Assembly (NCBI GenBank): GCA_963816795.1
Contig: CAWFLT010000001.1
Location: 124,001-188,000 of the forward strand
Direction of reading: 5' to 3'
DNA length: 64,000 bases
Source: CAWFLT01 sp963816795
Lineage (GTDB): Bacteria > Acidobacteriota > Vicinamibacteria > Vicinamibacterales > SCN-69-37
Position numbers and translations under genes: made by a program
Part shown: positions 8,848 through 18,237 of the stretch, piece by piece
Layout of the letters: every line of letters begins with the position of its first letter
How positions within the stretch are numbered: the stretch's first letter is position 1
Notes under the pieces: generated by a model
What the model was told of the DNA's origin: nothing
What the model saw: only the letters and a program-made list of their open reading frames with translations
Databases searched by the model: none

Positions 8848-10516
8848 GTGATTCTGGCAGGGCTCGCCGTCGGGCTGCGCCGCCGTCTGGTTCTGGGCGA
8901 CACGGCCAGGGCGGCCGCACGCGTACGTGCTCATTTCGATCGACACCCTCCGTGCCGATCGGCTCCCTGTCTACGGATACAGCCAGGGCCGGACGCCGAC
9001 GTTGTCGGCCCTGGCGAACGAGGCCGTCGTGTTCGAGCGTGCCTTCGCGCACGCGCCGCAGACCCTGCCGTCGCACGCGTCGATGTTCACCGGACAGCTC
9101 CCGTTCGAACACCAGGTGCGCGACAACCTCGGCTTCGTGCTCGCCCCGAACCGCCCCACGCTGGCGGCGCTCTTTCAGCAGGCGTCATTTGCGACCGCTG
9201 GGTTTGCCTCGGCCTACGTGCTCAGGCCGGAAACCGGCATCGCCCAGGGGTTTGGCGTCTACGACGCGACGCTGCCGCCTGCGGCCGGCGATCAGGCGCC
9301 AGCCGAGATCTTGCGCGACGGCACGGCGACGGTCGCAGCCGCGACCAAGTGGCTCGAGTCGCTCAGCGACGATCGGTTTTTCGTGTTCCTGCACATCTAC
9401 GAACCGCATGCGCCTTACACGCCGCCGTCGAAATTCGCGATGGCCGATCCGTACGATGGCGAAGTGTCGTACTCGGACGACATCATCGGTCAGTTCCTCG
9501 CCGCACTCCGCCGGCGCGGCTGGTACGACGACGCGACGATCGTCGTGACCGCCGATCACGGAGAAGGGCTCGGAGACCACCAGGAAAAAGAGCACGGCCT
9601 GTTCGTCTACAACGAGACGATCAGAGTGCCGCTGCTCATCAAGCTGCCGAACAGCCGTCGCGGCGGCACGCGCATCGCCGATCCGGTGCAGCACATCGAT
9701 CTCCTGCCGACGCTGACCGGGCTGGCGGCCATTACGGCTCCCGTCGACCGCCGGGGACGCGATTTGCAGCCGCTCTTGTTTGGCCGCGGGACGATCAGGG
9801 CCGAAGGGATCTACGCGGAGGCGCTGTATCCCCGCTACCACTTCGGGTGGAGCGAGCTCACGTCGCTGACCGACGGGCGGTACAAGTACATCAAGGCGCC
9901 CACGCCGGAGCTCTACGATCTCGAGCGCGATCCGCACGAACGGGAGAACATCGCGACGACGCGTGGCCAGCAGGCCACGGCGCTCAAATCGGGCCTCGAG
10001 ACCCTCATCGCCGGGCGCAGACTCGATGCGCCGTCGGCCGTGTCCGCTGAGGATCGTGAGCGGCTCGCCGCCCTCGGATACATCGGCACGCATGCCCCGG
10101 CATCGACCTCTGCGGGTGCGGACCTGCCGGATCCGAAGGCCAAGGTCGGCATCCTGTTGACCTACCGCGAGGCGGTCGATCTCATCAGCGCCCGTCAGTA
10201 CGACGCCGGGATGGCGCGCTTGCGCGAAGTGCTGGCCGACAGCCCGGACATGATCGACGCGTGGCTGACCGCAGCGGTCACCTACACGCGCATGGGCCGG
10301 CTCGAGGACGCGTATCAGGCGTATCGCGAGGCGATTCGGCGCAAGCCTGATGAGCACGGCGCGCTGCTCGGCGCGGCGTCGCTCCTGACGCAGATGGCCC
10401 GGTACGACGAGGCGCGGAAGTACGCCGAGTTGGCGATTGCCGGCGCGCCGGCCGCGGCGCACCAGACCCTCGCGAACATTGCGCTGATGCAGAATCGCGC
10501 GAAATACGCGAAATAA
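8848..10516 (+). CDS. Membrane-anchored sulfatase-like hydrolase with short TPR tail (paralog A, subfamily 1; apparent +1 frameshift near N-terminus)
   Basis: Alkaline-phosphatase-superfamily (sulfatase fold) protein. Metal-site motifs are LISIDTLRADRLP near the N-terminus and TADHGEGLGDHQEKEHG in the middle. YEPHAPYTPP and VQHIDLLPTL are also typical. At the nucleophile site it has T-L-P-S-H-A-S instead of Cys/Ser-x-Pro-x-Arg. The C-terminus has about two TPR units. The first well-supported codon in the main frame is GTG 8927, but a hydrophobic stretch VILAGLAVGL in the neighbouring frame (GTG 8848) joins to AAVWFWATRPGRPHAYVLIS if one C near 8878 is removed. That restores the N-terminal anchor seen in paralog B, so the start is uncertain. 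Compared with B it stops about 195 residues early, right before B begins. Substrate unknown. Confidence 0.85.
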
Positions 10517-10522
10517 TTGGGA

Positions 10523-12691
10523 GTGGCCCGTCCCCTGAAGCGCAGCAGACGTTTCGGCCTTTCGTGGATAGCGCTCGTCCTCGCAGTCGTGACCGCCGGC
10601 GTGGGCCTGTGGCTGTGGTCGGGCGGCCCACGGCGGCCGCACGCGTTCGTCCTCATCTCGATCGACACGCTCCGAGCCGATCGGCTGCCGGCCTATGGCT
10701 ACGGCAAGGGGAGCACCCCGGCGCTCGATGCCTTTGCACGCGACGCCGTCGTGTTCGAGAAGGCGTACGCGCATGCCCCCCAAACGCTCCCCTCGCATGC
10801 CTCGATGTTCACGGGATTGCTGCCGTTCGAGCACAAGGTCCGGGACAATCTGGGGTTCGGACTCGCGCCGGGCCAGTCGACGCTGGCGTCGTTGTTCGCG
10901 AAGGCGGGTTATGCCACGGCGGGATTCGTGTCTGCCTACGTGCTGCGCGCCGAGACCGGGATCAGTCAGGGATTCTCGCACTACGACGCCGTGCTGCCGC
11001 CGGCGGCGGTCGATCAGACGCCCGGTGAAATCCTTCGAGCCGGCCCGGCGACGCTCACTGCCGCCACGACGTGGCTGAACAGCGTGCCGGACGATCGCTT
11101 TTTCGTGTTCTTTCACATCTATGAGCCGCACGCGCCGTACACACCGCCAGCGCGGTTCACGCAACCGGACAAGTACGATGGCGAGGTGGCGTTCTCGGAT
11201 GAGATCGTCGGCCAGCTTCTCGCCGCGCTGAAGCAGCACGGCTGGTACGATGAGGCGACGATTGCGATCACGGCGGATCACGGCGAAGGGCTGGGCGATC
11301 ACACCGAGCGAGAACACGGGTTGTTCGTGTACGACGAGACGATTCGCGTACCGCTGATGATCAAGCTGCCGCGCGCACGCCGCGGACACACCCGCGTCGC
11401 CGAGGTCGTACAGCACATCGACCTGCTGCCGACGCTGGCCGGCCTCGCCGGGCTGGCGCCCTTGCCCGGGTTGCGCGGCCGGAATCTCGATCCGCTCCTG
11501 ACCGGCCGCGGTTCGATCGCCTCGCAGGGCATCTATGCCGAGGCGCTCTATCCGCGATATCACTTCGGCTGGAGCGAGCTCACGACGCTCGTCGATGGAC
11601 GCTTCAAGTACATCAAGGCGCCTCGCCCCGAGCTGTACGATCTCGAGCTCGACCCGGACGAACGCGAGAACGTCGTCGCGACCCGCACCCAGGCCGCCAC
11701 GGCCCTGCGGTCGGGCCTGGATGCGCTCGTCGCGAACCGGAAGGTCGACGAGCCGGCGGCGGTTTCTGCAGAAGACCGCGAGCGACTGGCAGCCCTGGGT
11801 TACGTCGGCACGACGGCGGCACTTCAGCCCGCCGCCAATGCGGAGAGCCTGCCGGATCCCAAGGACAAGGTCGGCGTCCTCGTGAAGTACCGCGAGGCGG
11901 TCGATCTGATCGGCGCGCGCAAACTCGAGGACGGACTCCGTCTGCTGCGCGAGGTCCTCGACGAGAACCCGAACATGTTCGACGGCTGGATTCACCTGGC
12001 GGCGACCTACGTCCGCATGGGACGGCTGCCCGAGGCCTATGGCGCGTATCAGCAGGCCATCCGGCGCAAGCCCGATGAAGCCGGCGCGCTGCTGGGCGCG
12101 TCGTCGGTGCTGTCCTCGATGGGGCGATTCGACGAGGCGAAAAAACACGCCGAGTTGGCGATCGCGGTCTCTCCGGCCGCCGCTCATCAAGCGCTCGCCA
12201 ACCTTGCGCTCCAGCAGGATCGCGTGGACGAGGCGCTCCGGCAGGCGGACCTGGCGGGCAAAGCTGATCCGACGCTGCCCGTGCCGCTGCTCATTCGCGG
12301 CATGGCCGAATACAACCAGAAACGCTATGCCGAAGCGCTGCCGCTGCTGATGGAGGCGCGAGCGGCGTACGCCCGCCGCACCGTGCAGGCGACCGATCTC
12401 CATTTCTACATCGCCGATTCGCTGGCCCGGCTCGAACGCTACAAGGAAGCCGAGCCGTATTTCCTGCAGGAGATCCGCCTCTACCCGCAGAACGTCCAGG
12501 CGCGCTCCGGACTGGCGATGCTCTACCAGTCGATGGAGCGGCCGGGAGATGCCGACCGCGTGATCCAGGAGATGCTCCGCGTCTCGCCGAATCCGTTCGC
12601 CTACGAGCGGGCGGAGCAGCTCTACCGGATGTTTGGCCGGCCGGATCGGGCGGACGCCGTGCGGTCTGAAGGCCAGAAGCGACACCGTTGA
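10523..12691 (+). CDS. Membrane-anchored sulfatase-like hydrolase with TPR domain (paralog B, subfamily 1)
   Basis: 722 residues from GTG 10523; an in-frame TTG at 10517 directly after the previous stop is an alternative. One membrane anchor (about 12-32) is followed by the sulfatase fold: VLISIDTLRADRLP (metal Asp about 48 and 53), QTLPSHASMFTG (Thr about 88 at the nucleophile position, His about 92 in place of Arg), ITADHGEGLGDHTEREHG (second metal site) and HIDLLPTLAGL. From about residue 430 to the end is a TPR array. Closely related along its length to paralog A immediately upstream, so they are a tandem duplication. The stop overlaps the start of paralog C (TGATG). The catalytic domain should be periplasmic or external. 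No Cys or Ser is available for formylglycine, so phospho- or phosphoglycerol-transfer chemistry is as likely as sulfatase activity. Confidence 0.92.
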   Translation: MARPLKRSRRFGLSWIALVLAVVTAGVGLWLWSGGPRRPHAFVLISIDTLRADRLPAYGYGKGSTPALDAFARDAVVFEKAYAHAPQTLPSHASMFTGLLPFEHKVRDNLGFGLAPGQSTLASLFAKAGYATAGFVSAYVLRAETGISQGFSHYDAVLPPAAVDQTPGEILRAGPATLTAATTWLNSVPDDRFFVFFHIYEPHAPYTPPARFTQPDKYDGEVAFSDEIVGQLLAALKQHGWYDEATIAITADHGEGLGDHTEREHGLFVYDETIRVPLMIKLPRARRGHTRVAEVVQHIDLLPTLAGLAGLAPLPGLRGRNLDPLLTGRGSIASQGIYAEALYPRYHFGWSELTTLVDGRFKYIKAPRPELYDLELDPDERENVVATRTQAATALRSGLDALVANRKVDEPAAVSAEDRERLAALGYVGTTAALQPAANAESLPDPKDKVGVLVKYREAVDLIGARKLEDGLRLLREVLDENPNMFDGWIHLAATYVRMGRLPEAYGAYQQAIRRKPDEAGALLGASSVLSSMGRFDEAKKHAELAIAVSPAAAHQALANLALQQDRVDEALRQADLAGKADPTLPVPLLIRGMAEYNQKRYAEALPLLMEARAAYARRTVQATDLHFYIADSLARLERYKEAEPYFLQEIRLYPQNVQARSGLAMLYQSMERPGDADRVIQEMLRVSPNPFAYERAEQLYRMFGRPDRADAVRSEGQKRHR

Positions 12692-14787
12692 TGGGCACTG
12701 GAAAGAATCGACGTCTGGCCGTGGCCGCGGTCGTCGGTGCCCTGGTGGTCGTCGGCGCGGGCGCGGCCTGGTGGTGGTGGCGACCTGGCTCGGCGTTCAC
12801 GTTGGCACCGCGCGCGGATCGCAACGTACTGCTCGTCACGATCGACACGCTGCGAGGCGACGCGCTCGGATCGTACGGGGGCCGGGCCGCGACGCCGAAC
12901 CTGGACAAATTGGCCGCCCGCGGCGCGCGCTTCACATTCGCCCACGCCCATGCGGTTCTGACGCTGCCATCGCACGCGTCGATTCTCACCGGGCGCTACC
13001 CCTACGAGCACGGGATCCGCGACAACAACGGCTACCGCGTTCGCGCCGGCGAAGAGACGATCGCCGCGCGAGTGAAGGCGCTGGGCTTCGCGACGGGGGC
13101 ATTCATCAGCGCGTTTCCGCTCGACCAGCGCTACGGGCTGCGCGCGGGCTTCGACGTCTACGACGATGCCGTGAGCGAGGTCGGCAAGACGACGGAGCTT
13201 GCGGTGGCCGAGCGGCGTGCTGATGCGACTGTCGCGTCCGCGGTCGACTGGATTGGCCGCCAACGCGGGAAATGGTTCGGCTGGGTGCACGTCTTCGATC
13301 CGCATGCGCCGTACGCGCCGCCGGCCGAGTGGCAGGCGCGCTATCCGAACGACGCGTACGCCGGCGAAGTCGCGTGGACAGATTTTGCGCTCGGGCCGCT
13401 CTTCACGCGGCTCGATCGGGAATCACGCCCGACCCTGGTCATCGTCACCGCGGATCATGGGGAAAGCCTGGGCGAGCATGGCGAGATGACCCACGGCATC
13501 TTCGCGTATGAATCGACGCTCCATGTGCCGCTGATCGCCGCGGAGATCACCCCGGGCGGGCCGGAAGGGCGTGGCGCGGACGTCACCGCGCCGGCGCGGC
13601 ATGTGGATATCGTGCCGACGATCCTTGCCGCCCTCGGCGCCACGGTGCCGAAGCTGCCGGGCGTTTCACTGTTTGGAGCGAGAGAGGCCGAGACGCCGTC
13701 GTATTTCGAGTCGATGATGCCCGTGCTGGCGCGCGGCTGGGCGCCGCTCCGCGGGGTGCTCGTCGGTCGTAAAAAATATGTCGACCTGCCGATTCCTGAG
13801 CTCTATGACCTGTCGGCCGATCCTCGTGAGCAACAGAATCTTGCGCCTCTCGAGGCCGAACGGACTCCGGCGCTCCTCAACCTGCTGCGCGGCTTCAACA
13901 TGGACCTCCCCGATCAGCCGGGAGAGGAGACCGCTGCGGCGCGAGAGCGGCTGCGCGCGCTCGGCTACACGGCCGGCAGTGCGGCACCACGACGCGACCG
14001 GTACACGGAGGCTGACGACCCGAAGCGCCTGATCGACCTGGACAAGACGCTCCATCGCGCGAGCGAACTGTTCGGAGCCGGCCGGCCGGCTGAGTCGGTG
14101 CAGACCTATCAGCAAGTCATCGCCCGGCGGCCGGACACCGCCGACGCGTACCGGAACATGGCATTCGTCCTGTGGCAGACGGGCCAGCCGGGCGCCGCGA
14201 TCGCCACGCTCGAACTGGCGATCAAGAACGGCGTGAAGCAACGCGACATCCACGTGAAGCTCGGCACTTACCTGGCCGAGACCGGCGCCGCGTCACGAGC
14301 CATCGCGCTGCTCGAGACGCTGCCAAAGGACGACACGGAAGCCCTGAACGCGCTGGGCATCGCCTACGGTCACGCCGGCCGCGCCGCCGACGCCATGCGT
14401 GTTTTCAAGCTGGCCCTCGAGCTCGATGCGACGAATGGCCTGGCGTATCAGAACATCGGCACGCTGCAACTGCAGGCGGGCGACATGGCCGCGGCCGAAG
14501 CGTCGCTCAGACAAGCACTGGCGACCGACTCGTCCCTGGCGAGCGCTCACACCGGACTCGGCGTCGTGCTGGCCAGGACAGGCCGCCAGGCGCTGGCCAT
14601 CGACGCCTGGAAGCGCGCGGTCGATCTCGAGGCGACCGAATTCGACGCGCTCTATAACCTGACCATCGAGCTCGTTCGCCAGGGACGCCTGGACGAGGCG
14701 CGCCGGTACGGCGCGCGCTACGTGAGCACGGCCCCGGCCGCGCTCTACGCACCCGACATCGCCCGCGTCAAAGAGGTAATAAAATAG
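12691..14787 (+). CDS. Membrane-anchored sulfatase-like hydrolase with TPR domain (paralog C, subfamily 2)
   Basis: 698 residues from ATG 12691, overlapping the previous stop as TGATG. Anchor helix at about 9-29, then NVLLVTIDTLRGDALGSYGG (metal Asp about 52 and 57), VLTLPSHASILTG (Thr about 91, His about 95), VHVFDPHAPYAPP and TADHGESLGEHGEMTHG. The TPR region starts after RYTEADDPKRLIDLDKTLH at about residue 435. It is much closer to the two proteins at 28-33 kb than to its upstream neighbours, as shown by shared ARGWAPLRGV, KYxDLPxxELYDL and DDPKRL segments. This defines a second subfamily. The same chemistry caution applies: the nucleophile position is threonine. Probably co-transcribed with A and B and with the following VWFA gene, 17 nt downstream. 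Confidence 0.92.
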   Translation: MGTGKNRRLAVAAVVGALVVVGAGAAWWWWRPGSAFTLAPRADRNVLLVTIDTLRGDALGSYGGRAATPNLDKLAARGARFTFAHAHAVLTLPSHASILTGRYPYEHGIRDNNGYRVRAGEETIAARVKALGFATGAFISAFPLDQRYGLRAGFDVYDDAVSEVGKTTELAVAERRADATVASAVDWIGRQRGKWFGWVHVFDPHAPYAPPAEWQARYPNDAYAGEVAWTDFALGPLFTRLDRESRPTLVIVTADHGESLGEHGEMTHGIFAYESTLHVPLIAAEITPGGPEGRGADVTAPARHVDIVPTILAALGATVPKLPGVSLFGAREAETPSYFESMMPVLARGWAPLRGVLVGRKKYVDLPIPELYDLSADPREQQNLAPLEAERTPALLNLLRGFNMDLPDQPGEETAAARERLRALGYTAGSAAPRRDRYTEADDPKRLIDLDKTLHRASELFGAGRPAESVQTYQQVIARRPDTADAYRNMAFVLWQTGQPGAAIATLELAIKNGVKQRDIHVKLGTYLAETGAASRAIALLETLPKDDTEALNALGIAYGHAGRAADAMRVFKLALELDATNGLAYQNIGTLQLQAGDMAAAEASLRQALATDSSLASAHTGLGVVLARTGRQALAIDAWKRAVDLEATEFDALYNLTIELVRQGRLDEARRYGARYVSTAPAALYAPDIARVKEVIK

Positions 14788-14804
14788 GCAGTGGGTTTCA
14801 GCCT

Positions 14805-17432
14805 GTGGAAAGCGCCCGCAACGCCGGTTGTCAGCGTCGCCGCAGCGTAGCAGAACGTTTCCACGGCGTACGACTCATCCCCTTTCTGCTGGTTGCGACG
14901 CTTGCGGCACAAGAGCCACAAACGGATCGCCCGGTGTTTCGATCCGGCGTGAGCCTGGTCCGGCTCGACGTCCGGATCGTGGACGAGGCCGGACGGCCCG
15001 TCACGGATCTTCGGCAGGACGAAGTGATCGTCTCGGAAGGCGACACCCGGCGACCCGTGCTTCTCTTCCAGCGCGTTGCCGGATCTGGACAGTCCTACGT
15101 CGAGTCCGCCCTCAGAACCATCGCCTCCGATGTCTCCACGAACCAGGGCGCGCCGCAAGGCCAGCTGTTCGTCCTGATCATCGATCAGGACCACATTCGG
15201 TCAGGCGGTGAGCAGCCGGTCCGTATCGCCGCCGATGCGTTCCTGCGCGAGCGCGTTCGCCCGCAAGATCGCGTTGCCGTTTTTGGACTTCCGGGCCCGG
15301 GACCGGCCCAGCCGTTCACGGCGAATGTCGCAGCCGCGCGCCGCCAGCTCGAGCTCGTGCGCGGGGCGCTCGAACGGCGCGCGACAGGTGCCGTGACGGA
15401 GATGACCGTCAGCGAGGCGTATGAGATCCTCCGGGGCAACGAGCTGGTGCTGTCGCGGTATACGGCGCAGCAAGCCTCCGACACCGCGGCAGGCGGCGTC
15501 TCGGCGAACGACCTCGTGAAGCGATTTGCGAACGACCCGGCCGTGCTTCGCCGGCTGATTCGCGAGAACGCTCAGTCAATCGTGAATCAGGCCGATGCCG
15601 ACACGCGGCGCTTCCTTCAGGCGACGGCCGACCTGCTTCGCAGTTTTCGAGGCATCGACGGACGAAAGACCGTCGTGCTCTTCTCCGAGGGGTTTTACGC
15701 AGACAACGTCGCGCGCGACGTCGAGGACGTCGCAGCCGCGGCCGCCGAAACCTACGCAGTGGTGCATGCGTTCGAGCTCAACCGCCGCGCCGACCTGACG
15801 GCCGCGGCGTCTTCGACCGCCGATGACGCGATGGAAACGTCGAGTCGGCTCGAGCCGCTCGGCAGTCTTGCCGCGGAAACGGGCGGCATGTTGGTCAAGG
15901 ACGCGGCCACGCGGCTCGATGCGGCGCTCGCCGCGCTCCTGCCCGACGACGGCGGCTACTACCTCATCGGCTTCGAGCCCGCGGTGCCAGAGGCCGGTGA
16001 CAGCGCGTATCGACGGATCAGATTCCACGTCAACCGCCCGGGCGCGCGCGTGATCTCCAGGACGGGATATGCCATTGGCGCGACACCGACGCCGGCTGAC
16101 CGCCGACGCGCGATCGACACCGCTCTCGGCGCGCCGTTCACTCAGCAGGGGCTCAAGCTGGAATACACCACGTACGTCGGACAATCGGCCGTGTCCGCCC
16201 AGCAGCGGGTCGCCGTGAGTCTCACGGCTCAGCTGCCCGTGCGCCGCGCCGGCGGGGCGGCAACGGGGGACGATGCAGAAAGCGCCGACGTCGTGTTCGT
16301 CGTGCGCAACAGCCGCACTGGACAGGCCGCCGCAAGCGGCTCGGATCGGCTGCCGCTCCCGACAAGTACCGAACCCGGCGTCTCGACCGGCACTTCGTCG
16401 TGGCGCGTCGGGTTCGATCTTCCCGCCGGGGACTACATCATGCGGTGCGTCGTCCGCGAGCCCGGCGGCATCGTCGGCAGCGCGGATCGCCGGTTCAGAG
16501 TGCGTGCCCTCGACGGGCCGGATGTCGCGGCCACGGACCTGATTCTCGTCTCGCCGGGCGAGACGCTTCCCGTGCGCAATCGGGGTTACACGGACGGCAC
16601 TCTCGTCGGCACGCTTCGGCTCTACGGGCCTGACGCGGCGAAGCTCCAGAACGTCATCGCCAGACTCGAGCTGACTCCGACGACCGGCTCACCGGAACCG
16701 GGTGCGACAGGCAGGGCCAGCGACGCGGTGCTCGGCGAGATCACAGCCTCCGGTCGGGGCGTCCTGCGAGACGTGAAGTTCGCCGTGCCTTTGGAGAAGC
16801 TGCCGGCCGGCCCGTATGTCGCCCGGGCCATCGTCCGCGTCGACGGCGAGGTCGTGGCCGATGTCCGGCGTCCCGTGGATGTGATCGTCGGCGCGCCGCC
16901 GTCACCGCTCGGGACCGGCAGCGCGCCCCGGCCACGCGACGCCCTCGAGGGTGAGCCGGGCCGGCGAATGATTCGCCAGGCGTCGTCGAGTCCGATTGAG
17001 CGCATTCGCCGGGCGGCAGCCAGCGCCGAACGGCGGCAGTGGGCGGTCGTCCTGACGGAGCTCGAAAGCGCGTCGGCCGATGACCCGGTCGCCAACCGGC
17101 TCCGCGGCCTGGCGCGATTGGGCCGCGAAGAGTATGGCTTGGCGGCGGCAACGCTCGGTCTCGCCTTCGGCGCGAGCCCGGACGAGGATGCGGCGCTGGC
17201 GTTCGTGCTCGGCTGGGCCCGGGTCGGCGCGGATGACCGAACGGGCGCCGTCACCGCGTTTCGAAACGCCATGCGGATCGAACCGACGATGACCGCCGCC
17301 TATCTTGCATTGGCGGAGACGTACGTCGGGCTCGGCCATCCGGCCCTTGCCCGGCAGGCCCTCGAAGCCGGGGTGGGCGCCCTGCCTGCGTCGAGTGAGT
17401 TGCAGCGCATGCTTGCCGCGCTGAAGAAGTGA
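14805..17432 (+). CDS. Secreted VWFA-related domain protein with TPR tail (1)
   Basis: 875 residues from GTG 14805. The hydrophobic segment GVRLIPFLLVATLAAQ acts as a signal peptide, so a start further in is possible. The first domain matches the acidobacterial VWFA-related family: FRSGVSLVRLDVRIVDEAGRPVTDL, a long insert, then GIDGRKTVVLFSEGFY (metal-ion-adhesion-like core) and GYYLIGFEP close to its end, about residues 45-425. A beta-rich middle region follows, and two or three TPR units end the protein (about 740-875). No enzymatic motif was seen. These proteins are widespread in Acidobacteria and of unknown function. It sits 17 nt after a sulfatase-like gene, and the same pairing recurs at 27-34 kb. 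Confidence 0.87.
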   Translation: MESARNAGCQRRRSVAERFHGVRLIPFLLVATLAAQEPQTDRPVFRSGVSLVRLDVRIVDEAGRPVTDLRQDEVIVSEGDTRRPVLLFQRVAGSGQSYVESALRTIASDVSTNQGAPQGQLFVLIIDQDHIRSGGEQPVRIAADAFLRERVRPQDRVAVFGLPGPGPAQPFTANVAAARRQLELVRGALERRATGAVTEMTVSEAYEILRGNELVLSRYTAQQASDTAAGGVSANDLVKRFANDPAVLRRLIRENAQSIVNQADADTRRFLQATADLLRSFRGIDGRKTVVLFSEGFYADNVARDVEDVAAAAAETYAVVHAFELNRRADLTAAASSTADDAMETSSRLEPLGSLAAETGGMLVKDAATRLDAALAALLPDDGGYYLIGFEPAVPEAGDSAYRRIRFHVNRPGARVISRTGYAIGATPTPADRRRAIDTALGAPFTQQGLKLEYTTYVGQSAVSAQQRVAVSLTAQLPVRRAGGAATGDDAESADVVFVVRNSRTGQAAASGSDRLPLPTSTEPGVSTGTSSWRVGFDLPAGDYIMRCVVREPGGIVGSADRRFRVRALDGPDVAATDLILVSPGETLPVRNRGYTDGTLVGTLRLYGPDAAKLQNVIARLELTPTTGSPEPGATGRASDAVLGEITASGRGVLRDVKFAVPLEKLPAGPYVARAIVRVDGEVVADVRRPVDVIVGAPPSPLGTGSAPRPRDALEGEPGRRMIRQASSSPIERIRRAAASAERRQWAVVLTELESASADDPVANRLRGLARLGREEYGLAAATLGLAFGASPDEDAALAFVLGWARVGADDRTGAVTAFRNAMRIEPTMTAAYLALAETYVGLGHPALARQALEAGVGALPASSELQRMLAALKK

Positions 17433-17472
17433 CGCGCTGCGCACGTGGTAAGGTCCGTTGGGAGTATCGCCG

Positions 17473-18237
17473 ATGATCCTTTGCGCGCTATTGGGAGTCG
17501 TGCTCCTCGGCCAGTCGGATTCGGTCCAGACCATCCGCCTCACGCCGACGGTCGTCGCCGAGATCGATATCAACAAGCTCAAAGGTCGACTGGTGCGGCA
17601 GCTTGCCTGGTCGCCCGATGGATCGCAAATCTACCTGATGACGTACGAGCCGAATCGGGATGCCTCGATCAAGGAAGCGTTTCACTTTCTCATCCCGTCG
17701 AGCGGCGGCCCGTCGAAGCGGGTCGATGCCCAGCCCGACTGGGCGGCGGCGTACTGGGCTTGGAAAGCCGCGCAGACTGCGCCCGGCGAGCCCGCGCTCA
17801 AGATCGAGGCCGCTGATGAAAAGCGGCGTGAAAACGCCATCGCCCTTCCGTTCGGCGGCGAGTACGCGCGCGGCGGGACTCCGGATCCGACCACCGGAAT
17901 GTCCAGAGAAGCGGCGATGGAAGCGGCGCGGGGCATGGAGACCTATAACGTTTACCTGCTGCGCCTGAAAGGGCAGACCATCGGCGAATGGATCAACCAT
18001 CCGATCGTTCCCGGCCTGACGTTCGGTTGGGGACCGAAGGGCACCGGACTCATCGCCTTTGCCGAACTGAAGTCCGGCCGGCTCATTCTCATGGACCGGA
18101 ATGGCAGCCAGCAGAAGGTGGAGGACACGAGGAATGTCGTGCTCCCGGCCTGGACGGAAGACGGAGCCCGGCTCGCGTACCTCGAGGGCCGCGGGCGCGG
18201 GACGTACGCACTTGTTGTGGCCACCGTTCAGAAATAA
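17473..18237 (+). CDS. Exported beta-propeller (PD40/WD40-like) protein
   Basis: 254 residues from ATG 17473; the in-frame TTG at 17458 is an alternative. The hydrophobic N-terminus MILCALLGVVLLGQS is a probable signal peptide. The body has several propeller-blade signatures: LAWSPDGSQIYLM, LTFGWGPKGTGLIAFAE and LPAWTEDGARLAYLEG. This is the TolB/PD40 style, but with too few blades for a full propeller, so it may dimerise or be partial. No catalytic residues were recognised. It lies between two VWFA-TPR genes and its end overlaps the next start by about 26 nt, so all three are probably one transcript. Function unknown. Confidence 0.75.
   Translation: MILCALLGVVLLGQSDSVQTIRLTPTVVAEIDINKLKGRLVRQLAWSPDGSQIYLMTYEPNRDASIKEAFHFLIPSSGGPSKRVDAQPDWAAAYWAWKAAQTAPGEPALKIEAADEKRRENAIALPFGGEYARGGTPDPTTGMSREAAMEAARGMETYNVYLLRLKGQTIGEWINHPIVPGLTFGWGPKGTGLIAFAELKSGRLILMDRNGSQQKVEDTRNVVLPAWTEDGARLAYLEGRGRGTYALVVATVQK

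Noticed and set aside
9185..12685. Very long open frame (over 1,100 codons) on the minus strand opposite the sulfatase-like genes
   Set aside because: Arg/Gly/Ala-rich translation with no family pattern; it is the antisense shadow of two strongly coding plus-strand genes in GC-rich DNA.
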